Shown: positions 8,851-17,727 of the stretch, one piece after another
Layout of the letters: each line of letters begins with the position of its first letter
Position numbering within the stretch: position 1 is the stretch's first letter
Source: an uncultured Bacteroidia bacterium
GTDB lineage: Bacteria; Bacteroidota; Bacteroidia; Bacteroidales; UBA932
Reading direction: 5' to 3'
Length of the DNA stretch: 52,097 nucleotides
NCBI GenBank assembly: GCA_902761655.1
Contig: CACWLD010000018.1
Location: 24,433-76,529 of the forward strand
Made by a program: the position numbers and the translations under genes
Notes under the pieces: generated by a model
The model's database searches: none
What the model saw: the letters and a program-made list of their open reading frames with translations, nothing else
Told to the model about the DNA's origin: nothing

Positions 8851-9942
8851 CTATCTGAAGTCTTCGTACTCCGGCAGCCCTATCTGGGTAAAGATGGCGT
8901 TAAGCTTGGCATCGTCCTTAGGGCATATCATAAGTACGTCCGGAGTATCTATAACTATATAGTTCTTAAGGCCCCTCACGGCCAGGAGCTTGTTCTTGCC
9001 CGTGGTGGCTATAATGCTGTTCTTGTTATCAGTGCTTATTATCTTGTCCCCTTCCAGCACGTTCCCTGCGGCATCCTTATGGGAGAATTCATACAGTGAA
9101 TCCCAGTTTGCCAGGTCCGTCCAGCTGAAGCGGGTGGGGTAAACCCAGGCCAGCTCTGTCTTTTCCATTACACCGTAGTCTATGGAAATCTTGTCCATAT
9201 CTCCGTATATCTTTTCCAGGAAAGGAGCCTCGGAAACCGTTCCTATCACCTTGTCAAGGCCTTTGAACAGGTTCATTATCTGGGGGATGTGCTTTTCCAT
9301 CTCCTCCTTGATAACCCGGGCTTTCCACACAAATATACCGGAGTTCCAGAGGAATTCCCCGCTGTTGAAGAAAATCTCAGCCAGGGCCTTGTCAGGCTTC
9401 TCCGTAAAGGTCTTTACCTTTGAAGGGACGTTTTTCTTATAGGAATTCTGGCCGCCTTTGACCTGGATGTATCCCAGGTTGGTGTCCGGTTTGTTGGGAA
9501 CTATTCCAAGGGTGATGAGGGCCTTGTTCTCCGCGGCATAGGCAAGGGCTTTCTGCATTGTCTCGTTGAATTCTGGCTCTTCCCCAATGAGGATGTCGGC
9601 AGGCATTGCGGCAAATACGGCCTCAGGATCCTTCTTGAGCAGTTTGTACGCCGCGTATGCGATACACGGGGCGGTCTGCCTTCCATACGGCTCCAGCAGC
9701 AGGTTCTCTCCCGGGAGGTCCGGAAGCTGCTCCTGCACCTGTGAAGCGTAGTTTGCAAGGGTAACTACCAGGATGTTCTGGTGGGGAACTATCTGGGAGG
9801 CCTTGCGGTAGCAAAGCTGCAAGAAGGAGTCCCCGTCCCCGGTAATGTCCAGGAACTGCTTTGGGTTTGAGGTTCTACCTATGGGCCAGAAGCGGAAACC
9901 GCCTCCACCGGCCATAATCACGCAATAATTGTGTTCACTCAT
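8851..9942 (-). CDS. manC: Mannose-1-phosphate guanylyltransferase
   Basis: Makes GDP-mannose from GTP and mannose-1-phosphate for surface polysaccharides and GDP-fucose. 363 aa, so only the nucleotidyltransferase domain; the isomerase/cupin half found in long ManC/AlgA proteins is absent. The pyrophosphorylase signature AGGGGFRFWPIGRTSNPKQFL opens the protein, with a Phe-rich variant of the usual GGxGxRLWP motif. FTEKPDKALAE around residue 180 and WNSGIFVWKA around 200 are family landmarks. It sits between yraN and thrA with gaps of 7 and 0 nt, inside the seven-gene operon. No functional link to the neighbours is obvious. Confidence 0.92.
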   Translation of the reverse strand: MSEHNYCVIMAGGGGFRFWPIGRTSNPKQFLDITGDGDSFLQLCYRKASQIVPHQNILVVTLANYASQVQEQLPDLPGENLLLEPYGRQTAPCIAYAAYKLLKKDPEAVFAAMPADILIGEEPEFNETMQKALAYAAENKALITLGIVPNKPDTNLGYIQVKGGQNSYKKNVPSKVKTFTEKPDKALAEIFFNSGEFLWNSGIFVWKARVIKEEMEKHIPQIMNLFKGLDKVIGTVSEAPFLEKIYGDMDKISIDYGVMEKTELAWVYPTRFSWTDLANWDSLYEFSHKDAAGNVLEGDKIISTDNKNSIIATTGKNKLLAVRGLKNYIVIDTPDVLMICPKDDAKLNAIFTQIGLPEYEDFR

Positions 9943-9949
9943 TTTTTTC

Positions 9950-10318
9950 TCAATAATAAATGGGCAGGTAAGCCTGCGGATAGTATGTTATATCTGTCCT
10001 GCCTCCTTGGAACACTACTGTAACAATGTCAAAAAACAACTCCGAGCTGCCGGAGTGCCCCGCCGCATATCTCAAGGCCGCCTTGGCCACCTTGGCCATC
10101 TTTGCCTTTGTGGCGTTGTCAAGAGGCTGTGCCGTAAGCGGGGCCACACGGCTCTTTACCTCTACAAAATGCAGGCCCCTGGAGTCTCTGGAAATGATAT
10201 CTATTTCCAAATGTCCCACGGTCCAGTTGCGGTGAAGGATCTCCTGTCCCGCATTTTTCAAATACTCGCAAGCGAGATCTTCTCCAAGATCCCCCAGCTT
10301 CCGCCTTGAAGTTTTCAT
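9950..10318 (-). CDS. YraN/UPF0102 family nuclease-fold protein
   Basis: Small protein (122 aa) of the UPF0102 family, which has a restriction-endonuclease-like fold. The family signature is visible: KLGDLGEDLACEYLKN at the N-terminus, then HLEIDIISRD and HFVEVKSR, giving the E..D..ExK arrangement of metal-binding residues. Homologues are thought to act on Holliday-junction or branched DNA, but the role is not firmly established. It lies 14 nt after mutS2 in the same operon, which fits a DNA-processing role. Confidence 0.88.
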   Translation of the reverse strand: MKTSRRKLGDLGEDLACEYLKNAGQEILHRNWTVGHLEIDIISRDSRGLHFVEVKSRVAPLTAQPLDNATKAKMAKVAKAALRYAAGHSGSSELFFDIVTVVFQGGRTDITYYPQAYLPIYY

Positions 10319-10332
10319 AGTTGGAGGTAAAT

Positions 10333-12825
10333 TTAATCAAAAGTAACGATAGTTACTCCCGTTCCTCCAAATTGAATTGCTTCGTCTTTTACTGAAGCCA
10401 CGCCCGGAACCGTCCTGAGATATTTCTGTATCTCATCGCGGAGCACGCCCGTGCCCTTTCCGTGTATGATCCTCACGGAGGACATTCCCAGCATTATGGC
10501 ATCGTCAATATAATGTGTCACAATGTCCAGGGCGTCCTGGAGCCTCTGCCCCCTCACGTCCAGTTCCGGCTTGAACTTGAGCTTGCGCTCCTGTATGCTG
10601 CTGTCCAGCTGGCGGTAGACGGGCTTGAAGCTCTCCTTGGCCGCCGCCTTGAACTCGTTGGAAGAAATCCTTTCCACGCGGTCCAGAGGCATCTTGCTGG
10701 TTATGTTGCCAATGATAAGTGTCACCGCCTTGTTGGAAACGCGGGCCACTTCGCCCACCATTCCGTTGTCTTTGACGCGCACCTTCTCTCCAATCTTTGG
10801 AGGGGTCTTGCGGAAGTCCTCTATGCGGGTCTGGGACGATTCCTTGGACGGCTTGCGGCGCCTGTTCAACTTCTGCATCTTGTCTTCCAGGTACTTGTCC
10901 CTGGCCTCCATTTCCTTGGACTTGCGCTTCTCCAGCGCCAGGACAAAGTCCTGCAGTTCCTTGCGGGCCTCCTTTGTCTGCTCCTTCTCCGCCTTGGACT
11001 CGCGGATGTCGCGTATGGTCTTCTCAACCTGCTTTCCGGCGTCCTTTACAATGTCCATAGCCTCCTTGCGGGCCACGGTAAGTATCTCTTTCTTCTGGGA
11101 CTGGATGTCTTCCAGTTCCTTCTGGTATTTCTCCGTGATGCCTTCCAGCATCTTGTCCGTCTGCTTGATCTTCTGGAGCTTCTCGTCCAGGGCCTTGCGG
11201 TTGCGGACAATCTTGCGCAGGTTGCGCTCTATGCCCACGTATTCCTCGCCTGCCCTTTGCTCCGCGTCCTTTACGATGCTCTCCGGGAGGCCCATCTTGC
11301 GGGCCAGCTCAAAGGCGAAGGAATTGCCGGGGAGGCCGGTTTCCAGCTTGAACAGCGGGACTATGTTCTTTGCGTCGAACATCATCGCACCGTTCAGCAC
11401 GCCCGTGTCCTGCCCTGCGGCGTAGAGCTTAAGGTTTGTATAGTGCGTGGTGATAACTCCGTACACGCCCCTCTTGTCCAGTTCCACCAGGATGGATTCG
11501 GCAATGGCACCGCCTGCGGCGGGTTCCGTGCCTGAGCCGAACTCGTCTATGAGCACCAGCGTCTGCGGCGAGGCGCTGCGCAGCATTTCCTTCATATCGG
11601 CAAGGAAGGAACTGTAGGTGCTCAGGTCGTTGTCAATGGACTGGTCATCGCCAATGCTTAGAATAATATTCTGGAACACAGGCAGTTCAGAGGCTTCTGA
11701 GGTGGGGATTAGCATACCCCACTGGAACATATACTGCAGCAGGCCCACGGTCTTGAGGCACACTGATTTTCCTCCGGCGTTGGGGCCGGAGATGAGTAGT
11801 ATATGTTTTTGAGGAGTCAGGTTCACGGTCTGCGGAACCATCTCCTTTCCTTCTTTCTTGAGAGCCTTCTCAAGCAGCGGGTGGCGCGCCTTGCGCAGGT
11901 GCAACTCGCCGTCCTCGGAAATAACCGGTACGCCAGCAATGTAGTCAAGGGCGGTCTGCGCCTTGGCCAGAAGGAAGTCCATCTCCCCAATGAAAGCGCC
12001 CCCTGTCATCAGGTCGGGGACGTACGGCCTCAGGAAGTCGCTGAAGTCCGCCAGGATGCGCGCGATTTCCCTGTTCTGGGCAAAGCGGAGCTCGCTGAGC
12101 TCGTTCTCCAGCTCCACTATCTCCGCGGGCTCCACGAAGGTGGTCTTGCCGGAGGCGGATTCGTCGTATATGAAGCCGGCCAGGCTGCGCTTGCGCATAC
12201 TGTTCACCGGGATGAGGTATTTGCCGTCGCGTATGGTGATTCCAAGGTCAGAGTCCACTATTCCGTCTTCCTGGGCCTTCTTGAGGATTGCTCCGGCCCT
12301 GCGGGAGATGCTGCCCTCCTTTTCCTTTATGCTCTTGCGAATCTTGTAGAGCTCTTCGGAAGCGGTGTCCTTGATTTCGCCGTATTTGTCCAGGATGGTG
12401 TCAATGCGGCGCTGCACTTCAGGGAAGAACAGGATGGAGGAAGATATCTTCTTGAGGTTGGGGTATATACCGTCCTTGATTCCGTGGAAGAAGCCCGTGA
12501 TCTTGCGGATGGTCTCCATCATTGTGCGGAGCTTGCCCAGCGACAGGAGGTCTATGTTGTAGCCTTCGTTGCTCAGCGGGTTGAGGAACGGAAGGCAGTC
12601 TATGTATCCGCTTGTGGGGAAAGACTCCTCGAACATCACAATGAGGCGCATCTCGTCCGTGAGGGCGAGGCGGCGGGAGATTTCAGCCTTGTCACAGCTG
12701 AAAGCCTCCGACGCCGTGCGCTGCACAGCGTAATCAGTAGAGCAGTGGTCGGAAATAGCCGTCCTCACCCGGTCGAATCCGAGCTTGCTTTCCAGCCTGG
12801 CGTCTATGGTTCCGTTATTGCTCAC
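10333..12825 (-). CDS. mutS2: Endonuclease MutS2
   Basis: 830-aa MutS-family ATPase with a C-terminal Smr nuclease domain. MutS2 proteins act in suppression of recombination or in rescue of collided ribosomes rather than in mismatch repair. The ATPase has Walker A GPNAGGKS and Walker B VLIDEFGSGTEP. A long charged coiled-coil segment rich in Lys, Glu and Arg follows. A KOW-like/linker region comes next, then the Smr domain (LDVRGQRLQDAL ... RIIHGKGTGVLRDEI) at the very end. The mismatch-recognition N-terminal domain of MutS is absent, as expected. The start codon overlaps the cdaA stop by 4 nt. Confidence 0.95.
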   Translation of the reverse strand: MSNNGTIDARLESKLGFDRVRTAISDHCSTDYAVQRTASEAFSCDKAEISRRLALTDEMRLIVMFEESFPTSGYIDCLPFLNPLSNEGYNIDLLSLGKLRTMMETIRKITGFFHGIKDGIYPNLKKISSSILFFPEVQRRIDTILDKYGEIKDTASEELYKIRKSIKEKEGSISRRAGAILKKAQEDGIVDSDLGITIRDGKYLIPVNSMRKRSLAGFIYDESASGKTTFVEPAEIVELENELSELRFAQNREIARILADFSDFLRPYVPDLMTGGAFIGEMDFLLAKAQTALDYIAGVPVISEDGELHLRKARHPLLEKALKKEGKEMVPQTVNLTPQKHILLISGPNAGGKSVCLKTVGLLQYMFQWGMLIPTSEASELPVFQNIILSIGDDQSIDNDLSTYSSFLADMKEMLRSASPQTLVLIDEFGSGTEPAAGGAIAESILVELDKRGVYGVITTHYTNLKLYAAGQDTGVLNGAMMFDAKNIVPLFKLETGLPGNSFAFELARKMGLPESIVKDAEQRAGEEYVGIERNLRKIVRNRKALDEKLQKIKQTDKMLEGITEKYQKELEDIQSQKKEILTVARKEAMDIVKDAGKQVEKTIRDIRESKAEKEQTKEARKELQDFVLALEKRKSKEMEARDKYLEDKMQKLNRRRKPSKESSQTRIEDFRKTPPKIGEKVRVKDNGMVGEVARVSNKAVTLIIGNITSKMPLDRVERISSNEFKAAAKESFKPVYRQLDSSIQERKLKFKPELDVRGQRLQDALDIVTHYIDDAIMLGMSSVRIIHGKGTGVLRDEIQKYLRTVPGVASVKDEAIQFGGTGVTIVTFD

Positions 12826-13646
12826 GATTTCTTTTCCTGGGATACGCCCGTCTGCTGGAACGAAGAGCCCAGCAGGGCGAACAGTTCATTGATAGTATTT
12901 ACGGTGGTTATCTCTCCGTTCCTGGCGTATGAGACCCTTCCGGTCTCTTCAGAAACCACAATCACGTGTGCGTCGCACTCCTCCGTCAGGCCTATCGCGG
13001 CCTTGTGGCGCATTCCGTAGTGGGCGGGGATGTCCGTCCTGCCCGTGATGGGCAGGGTGCAGCGCGCCGCCACTATCCTGTCGGAACCAATCACCATTGC
13101 TCCGTCGTGGAGCGGTGAGTTCTTGAAGAATATGTTCAGGATGAGGCGCTTGCTGATGCGAGCGTCAACGCGGTCTCCCGTCTCTATGATGTACTCCAGG
13201 GAATTCTGCTTGGTGAGCACGATGAGCGCTCCCTCCTTCTGGTCCGACATCTCCCAGCAGGCCTCTGCGATCTCCCTCACGGAAGCGTCCGCCAGCCTGT
13301 CTTCCTGAAGGCCGAAGAGACGGTCGAACAGACGGAGCGCGTTGCGCGCTATTCCACCCTTGCCGCCCAGCTTGAACAGCGAGTGCCTGATTTCCGGCTG
13401 GAACAGCACGATGAGCGCCAGGATACCTATATCCACCACCGCGCCCATCAGCGCCGACATCAGTTTCATATTCAGCGCCTCCACTATCACGCGGACTATG
13501 AGCATAAGGACTACGGTTATGAGGATGGTCATTGCGGACGATCCCCTGATCCACCTGAAGAGGAAGAAAATGAGGAACGCCACAAGGATTATGTCCAGGA
13601 AGTCCACGAAGGACATATTCAAAAATCCGAAAATCCCTAAAATCAT
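12822..13646 (-). CDS. cdaA: Diadenylate cyclase CdaA (c-di-AMP synthase)
   Basis: Membrane-bound synthase of cyclic di-AMP from two ATP. I place the start at the ATG at 13646 (274 aa). An in-frame upstream ATG at 13694 exists, but a good TAnnTTTG promoter element (TATCTTTG, 13660-13653 minus) would lie inside that longer reading. About three transmembrane segments fill the first ~85 residues, followed by the DAC domain. The catalytic DGA motif is in PLHDGAMVIG (about 181-183). The second motif, RHR in most family members, reads RHK here (GMRHKAAIG, about 213-215), a conservative change in an ATP-contacting residue. It is the first gene of the operon, back to back with the ribosomal promoter of rplC. 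Confidence 0.92.
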   Translation of the reverse strand: MILGIFGFLNMSFVDFLDIILVAFLIFFLFRWIRGSSAMTILITVVLMLIVRVIVEALNMKLMSALMGAVVDIGILALIVLFQPEIRHSLFKLGGKGGIARNALRLFDRLFGLQEDRLADASVREIAEACWEMSDQKEGALIVLTKQNSLEYIIETGDRVDARISKRLILNIFFKNSPLHDGAMVIGSDRIVAARCTLPITGRTDIPAHYGMRHKAAIGLTEECDAHVIVVSEETGRVSYARNGEITTVNTINELFALLGSSFQQTGVSQEKKS

Positions 13647-13652
13647 AGCTGA

Positions 13653-13660
13653 CAAAGATA
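13653..13660 (-). promoter_or_regulatory. Bacteroidota-type -7 element for cdaA operon
   Basis: TATCTTTG on the minus strand matches TAnnTTTG exactly. Six bases separate it from the ATG at 13646, so the transcript would be leaderless or nearly so. No convincing -33 TTG was seen at the usual distance. Confidence 0.55.
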
Positions 13661-13683
13661 CATATTTAAATGTTAATAAATTG

Positions 13684-13713
13684 TTGAAAATCAAAAAAAT
13701 ATCCGTATATTTG
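13684..13713 (+). promoter_or_regulatory. Promoter of the rplC-rpsC ribosomal operon
   Basis: TTG at 13684-13686, 19 nt, then TATATTTG at 13706-13713: a complete Bacteroidota housekeeping promoter. The start of transcription is expected near 13720, which leaves a leader of about 50 nt before rplC. That leader contains CCCCAAAAGGACCATTTTGGGG-like paired bases that could fold. The cdaA promoter faces the other way about 25 nt upstream. Confidence 0.75.
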
Positions 13714-13773
13714 CAACCCCCAAAAGGACCATTTTGGGCTTAAAGTATTTATAATCAATTAATTATCAAACCA

Positions 13774-14400
13774 ATGCCTGGATTAATTGGAAAGAAAATC
13801 GGAATGACTTCCGTTTTCGGTGCTGATGGAAAGAATATTCCATGCACCGTTGTCGAAGCTGGGCCGTGTGTTGTTACGCAGGTACGTACAGTAGAGAAAG
13901 ATGGTTATGCCGCTGTACAGCTTGCCTATGACGAAACTACAGAAAAACACACCAGCGCGCCTCTTCAGGGGCATTTCAAAAAGGCAGGAACCACTCCTAA
14001 GCGCAAGCTTGCGGAATTCCCCGCAGACTTCGCCGGAGAGCTTAAATTAGGCGACACCCTCACCGTTGCTGACGTCTTCACAGAGGACGTGGCTTTTGTG
14101 GATGTTGTCGGTACTTCTAAAGGTAAAGGATTCCAGGGCGTTGTTAAACGTCACGGTTTCGCCGGAGTAGGCGGTCAGACCCACGGTCAGCACAACCGTC
14201 TTCGTCACCCGGGTTCTATGGGCGCATCATCCTGGCCTTCAAGGGTATTCCCCGGTATGCGTATGGCAGGCCATATGGGAAGCCAGAGGGTTAAGGTATT
14301 CAACCTGCAGGTTGTAAAGGTCATCCCTGAGAACAATCTTCTTGTAGTTAAAGGTTCTGTTCCCGGAGCCAAAGGTTCTTACGTATTATTGGAGGCTTAG
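13774..14400 (+). CDS. rplC: 50S ribosomal protein L3
   Basis: 208-aa L3, which anchors 23S rRNA near the peptidyl-transferase centre and nucleates 50S assembly. The signature region [20 protein letters not shown] is intact, preceded by [11 protein letters not shown], where the Gln methylated by PrmB in E. coli would lie. It is the first gene of its transcript: rpsJ, the usual leader of the S10 operon, is not found upstream. rplD follows with 2 nt between. Confidence 0.97.
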   Translation: MPGLIGKKIGMTSVFGADGKNIPCTVVEAGPCVVTQVRTVEKDGYAAVQLAYDETTEKHTSAPLQGHFKKAGTTPKRKLAEFPADFAGELKLGDTLTVADVFTEDVAFVDVVGTSKGKGFQGVVKRHGFAGVGGQTHGQHNRLRHPGSMGASSWPSRVFPGMRMAGHMGSQRVKVFNLQVVKVIPENNLLVVKGSVPGAKGSYVLLEA

Positions 14401-14402
14401 TT

Positions 14403-15029
14403 ATGCAGTTGTCAGTATACAAGATTGACGGATCAGATTCCGGAAAGAAGATCGAACTCGATGCCAACGTTTTCGGTGTAACACCGAACGACCACGCAAT
14501 ATATCTGGACGTTGTCCAGTATCTCGCTAATCAGCGCCAGGGTACCGCAAAGACCAAGGACCGCAGCGAGGTAGCCTACAGCACCAAGAAGCTCGGACGC
14601 CAGAAAGGCGGCGGCGGTGCACGTCACGGCAGCCTCAAGGCCGGTATCTTTGTAGGCGGAGGCAATATCCACGGTCCCAAGCCGCGTATTTACAGAACCA
14701 AGTTGAACAAGAAGGTAAAGGCTCTTGCACGTTACTCAGCTCTTTCATACAAGGCACAGGAGAACGCAATCACTTTCGTTGAGCCTTTCACTATGGAAGC
14801 TCCCAAGACAAAGGAACTTATGAAGATCCTCGCCAACATCAAGGCAGACGGTCGCAAGGTCCTTTTCGTGCTCCCTCAGAATTCAACCAATATTTTCCTT
14901 TCGTCTAGAAACCTGCCGGAGGTTAAGGTTATCACTGTTGACGAGATCAACACCTACGCTATAATGAACGCCAACTCACTGGTATTCGTTGACGGTGTAC
15001 AGGATATCCTCTCCGAGAGAGTTAAGTAG
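14403..15029 (+). CDS. rplD: 50S ribosomal protein L4
   Basis: 208-aa L4, whose extended loop lines the peptide exit tunnel. The loop is recognisable as the basic Gly-rich part GRQKGGGGARHGSLKAGIFVGG around residues 62-85, the region where macrolide-resistance changes occur in other species. In E. coli L4 also represses its own operon; I see no candidate for that control here. Confidence 0.97.
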   Translation: MQLSVYKIDGSDSGKKIELDANVFGVTPNDHAIYLDVVQYLANQRQGTAKTKDRSEVAYSTKKLGRQKGGGGARHGSLKAGIFVGGGNIHGPKPRIYRTKLNKKVKALARYSALSYKAQENAITFVEPFTMEAPKTKELMKILANIKADGRKVLFVLPQNSTNIFLSSRNLPEVKVITVDEINTYAIMNANSLVFVDGVQDILSERVK

Positions 15030-15050
15030 GCCCCAAAAAAGAATAATAAG

Positions 15051-15341
15051 ATGGGAATTATAATTAAGCCAATCGTAACAGAAAAGTTGACGGATCAAGG
15101 CGAGAAGTTGAACCGTTATGGATTCATCGTAGACCGCAAGGCCAACAAGATTCAGATCAAGGCCGCTGTGGAGCAGATGTATAACGTGTCTGTTGCAGAA
15201 GTAAACACTGTTAACTATCACGGAAAGAAGAAATCCCGTTATACCAAAGCAGGTATTCTCAGGGGACGTATGAATCATTTCAAGAAAGCTTACATTACCC
15301 TTTCAGGTGATGATAAGATTGATTTCTATAGCAACATTTAA
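15051..15341 (+). CDS. rplW: 50S ribosomal protein L23
   Basis: 96-aa L23, at the tunnel exit, where trigger factor and SRP dock. The opening [14 protein letters not shown] is the family signature, and the extended loop with [14 protein letters not shown] follows. It is 21 nt after rplD and 14 nt before rplB. Length and order are as expected for the S10 cluster. Confidence 0.95.
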   Translation: MGIIIKPIVTEKLTDQGEKLNRYGFIVDRKANKIQIKAAVEQMYNVSVAEVNTVNYHGKKKSRYTKAGILRGRMNHFKKAYITLSGDDKIDFYSNI

Positions 15342-15355
15342 GGAGGGATTCAGCA

Positions 15356-16180
15356 ATGGCAGTAAGAAAATACAAACCGATTACCCCCGGTCAGAGAAAC
15401 AAGGTGATCAGCACATTCGAAGAGATCACTACGAACAAGCCTCACAAGGCATTGTTGGAGCCCCTTAAGAGAACAGGCGGTAGGAACAACACCGGTCAGA
15501 TGACTGTCCGCTACATTGGTGGCGGCCACAAGAGGATGTACCGTATCATTGACTTCCTCCGCGACAAGGATGAGTGCAGCGCAAAGGTCCTCACAATTGA
15601 GTACGACCCTAACCGCAGCGCCCGCATCGCTCTCGTTGAATATCAGGACGGTGAGAAGAGATATATCATCGCTCCTAACGGACTTAAGGTGGGACAGGTT
15701 GTCGCTTCAGGTAAAGGCGTAGCCCCTGAGGTTGGAAACGCTCTTCCTCTTAGTGAAATTCCTGTTGGTACCCTGGTACACAACATCGAGCTTCGTCCCG
15801 GACAGGGTGCCGCTATGGCACGTTCCGCCGGAACCTTCGCTCAGCTTGCAGCAAGGGAAGGCAACCACGCAGTTCTCCGCCTGCCTTCAGGCGAGACCCG
15901 TATGGTGCTCGTTTCCTGCCGCGCTACCGTTGGAACCGTATCCAACCCGGATCACAACCTGGAGTCTTACGGAAAGGCTGGCCGCAGCCGCTGGCTTGGC
16001 CGCCGTCCTCACAACCGTGGTGTTGTAATGAACCCTCACGACCATCCTATGGGAGGAGGTGAAGGACGTGCTTCCGGAGGACACCCTCGTTCACGCAAGG
16101 GTTTGCCTGCTAAGGGATACAAGACACGTAATCCTAAGGCATCTTCCAACAAGTTCATCATTGAAAGGAGAAAGAAATAA
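15356..16180 (+). CDS. rplB: 50S ribosomal protein L2
   Basis: 274-aa L2, required for subunit joining and for the peptidyl-transferase centre. The N-terminal OB-like and SH3-like domains are followed by the C-terminal signature [18 protein letters not shown], which keeps the conserved DHP histidine; the following HPH of many species is HPM here. The basic tail ([14 protein letters not shown]) is normal. Confidence 0.97.
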   Translation: MAVRKYKPITPGQRNKVISTFEEITTNKPHKALLEPLKRTGGRNNTGQMTVRYIGGGHKRMYRIIDFLRDKDECSAKVLTIEYDPNRSARIALVEYQDGEKRYIIAPNGLKVGQVVASGKGVAPEVGNALPLSEIPVGTLVHNIELRPGQGAAMARSAGTFAQLAAREGNHAVLRLPSGETRMVLVSCRATVGTVSNPDHNLESYGKAGRSRWLGRRPHNRGVVMNPHDHPMGGGEGRASGGHPRSRKGLPAKGYKTRNPKASSNKFIIERRKK

Positions 16181-16202
16181 CAGGTATTAAACTTTAGAGA
16201 TT

Positions 16203-16475
16203 ATGAGTCGTTCATTAAGAAAAGGTCCATATATCCAGGAAGCCCTGGAGAAGAGAGTTCTTGCTATGAATGATGGTAGCAAGAAAAAAGAGGTGGTAAA
16301 GACCTGGTCTCGTTCCAGTATGATATCACCTGACTTCATCGGCCATACAATCGCAGTTCATAACGGAAATAAGTTTATTCCTGTTTATGTAACCGAGCAG
16401 ATGGTAGGTCACAAACTGGGAGAGTTCGCTCCTACACGTACATTCAGAGGACATTCAGGTAACAATAAGAAGTAA
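16203..16475 (+). CDS. rpsS: 30S ribosomal protein S19
   Basis: 90-aa S19 of the small-subunit head, which contacts S13 and the A-site t[14 protein letters not shown] at the N-terminus and [14 protein letters not shown] near the C-terminus are both diagnostic. It begins 22 nt after rplB; rplV starts 5 nt after its stop. Confidence 0.96.
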   Translation: MSRSLRKGPYIQEALEKRVLAMNDGSKKKEVVKTWSRSSMISPDFIGHTIAVHNGNKFIPVYVTEQMVGHKLGEFAPTRTFRGHSGNNKK

Positions 16476-16480
16476 TCACT

Positions 16481-16894
16481 ATGGGAAAGCGTAAAAGACT
16501 TATGGCCGAAGGCCTCAAGGAGGCCAAGAAGGTTACAGCTATTGCTAAGCTGAATGACGTTCCTACCTCTCCCCGCAAAATGCGTCTGGTAGCAGACACT
16601 GTCAGGGGACAGGAAGTGAACCACGCACTTGATCTTCTGAAATTCTCTAAGAGAAGCGCTTCAAAGGATCTTGAGAAAGTTCTTCGCAGTGCAATTGCAA
16701 ACTGGGAAGCCAAGAATCCTGACAAGAACAAAGAACTTGATAACGGTAATGTAATAGTAAAGACCATTATGGTTGACGGTGGACGCACCCTCAAGAGAAT
16801 CCGTCCCTGCCCCCAGGGCCGTGCCGGACGCATCCGCAAGCGTTCAAACCACATTACTGTAATCCTTGACGTTAAACCAGCAACAGCAGAGTAA
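16481..16894 (+). CDS. rplV: 50S ribosomal protein L22
   Basis: 137-aa L22, which together with L4 forms the tunnel constriction. [17 protein letters not shown] near residue 30 and the C-terminal [22 protein letters not shown] stretch (the tunnel hairpin and its flank) identify it. It is longer at the N-terminus than E. coli L22 (110 aa), as is common in Bacteroidota. Confidence 0.95.
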   Translation: MGKRKRLMAEGLKEAKKVTAIAKLNDVPTSPRKMRLVADTVRGQEVNHALDLLKFSKRSASKDLEKVLRSAIANWEAKNPDKNKELDNGNVIVKTIMVDGGRTLKRIRPCPQGRAGRIRKRSNHITVILDVKPATAE

Positions 16895-16896
16895 AT

Positions 16897-17658
16897 ATGG
16901 GACAGAAAACTAATCCTATCAGCAACAGAATCGGTATCACCCGTGGTTGGGACTCTAACTGGTGTGGTGGTAACTACGCAGAGAAGATCGCAGAAGATTA
17001 CGAAATCCGCAAGTATCTCTACAACCGTCTTGCAAAGGCCAGCCTTTCCAGGATCATCATTGAGAGAACCCTCAAGCTCATAACCGTGACCATTCACGCA
17101 GCCCGTCCGGGTGTCATCATCGGAAAGGGTGGAGCAGAGGTAGACAAACTCAAGGAAGAGCTCAAGAAGGTAACCAAGAAAGACGTTCAGATCAATATTT
17201 TCGAGATCAAGAGACCTGAGGTTGACGCTCACATCGTAGCAGACAACATCGCCCGTCAGATTGAGGGCCGTGTTTCTTACAGACGCGCCATCAAGATGGC
17301 AGTTGCCAACACTATGAGAGTAGGCGCAGAAGGTATCAAGGTTCAGATCAGCGGCCGTGTAGGCGGCGCCGAGATGGCTCGCAGCGAGATGTTCAAAGAG
17401 GGACGTACCCCTCTGCACACATTCCGCGCAGATATCGACTACGCACTTGCAGTAGCCAACACAAAGGTTGGATGCCTCGGAATAAAGGTGTGGATTTGCA
17501 ACGGAGAGCGTTACGGCAAGCAGGATCTCACTCCTAACGCCGGAATGGCTGCCAGCGCACAGGGCCCCCAGGGTGGTGGCCGTGCACCTCGTTCAGACCG
17601 CGGCCCTCGCCGTGGCGGCAACCGTGGTCCCCGTCGCGAGAACAATTCTCAGAGGTAA
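16897..17658 (+). CDS. rpsC: 30S ribosomal protein S3
   Basis: 253-aa S3, at the mRNA entry site. The KH domain has the GxxG loop ([15 protein letters not shown]) near residue 70. The C-terminal domain has [13 protein letters not shown]. The last ~35 residues are a Gly/Arg/Pro-rich basic tail beyond the usual end of the fold. It is the last gene of this half of the ribosomal cluster: a strong terminator follows 34 nt later, and rplP, the normal next gene, is 9 kb away. Confidence 0.96.
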   Translation: MGQKTNPISNRIGITRGWDSNWCGGNYAEKIAEDYEIRKYLYNRLAKASLSRIIIERTLKLITVTIHAARPGVIIGKGGAEVDKLKEELKKVTKKDVQINIFEIKRPEVDAHIVADNIARQIEGRVSYRRAIKMAVANTMRVGAEGIKVQISGRVGGAEMARSEMFKEGRTPLHTFRADIDYALAVANTKVGCLGIKVWICNGERYGKQDLTPNAGMAASAQGPQGGGRAPRSDRGPRRGGNRGPRRENNSQR

Positions 17659-17691
17659 TTTTCCTGCTTTAAGGGAAATTCGTATATTTAT

Positions 17692-17724
17692 ACCGGTTTC
17701 AGCGAAATCTGAAACCGGTTTTTT
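17692..17724 (+). terminator. Rho-independent terminator after rpsC
   Basis: A perfect 11-bp stem (ACCGGTTTCAG / CTGAAACCGGT), 6-nt loop CGAAAT, then six T. It closes the rplC-rpsC operon. The T-run ends 3 nt before the uvrC start codon. A weaker -7-like element, TATATTTA, lies at 17683-17690 directly ahead of the hairpin. Confidence 0.9.
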
Positions 17725-17727
17725 ATT

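Noticed and set aside
11803-13020. 405-aa open frame on the plus strand opposite mutS2/cdaA
   Set aside because: Crosses the boundary of two well-supported genes on the other strand and has no family features.
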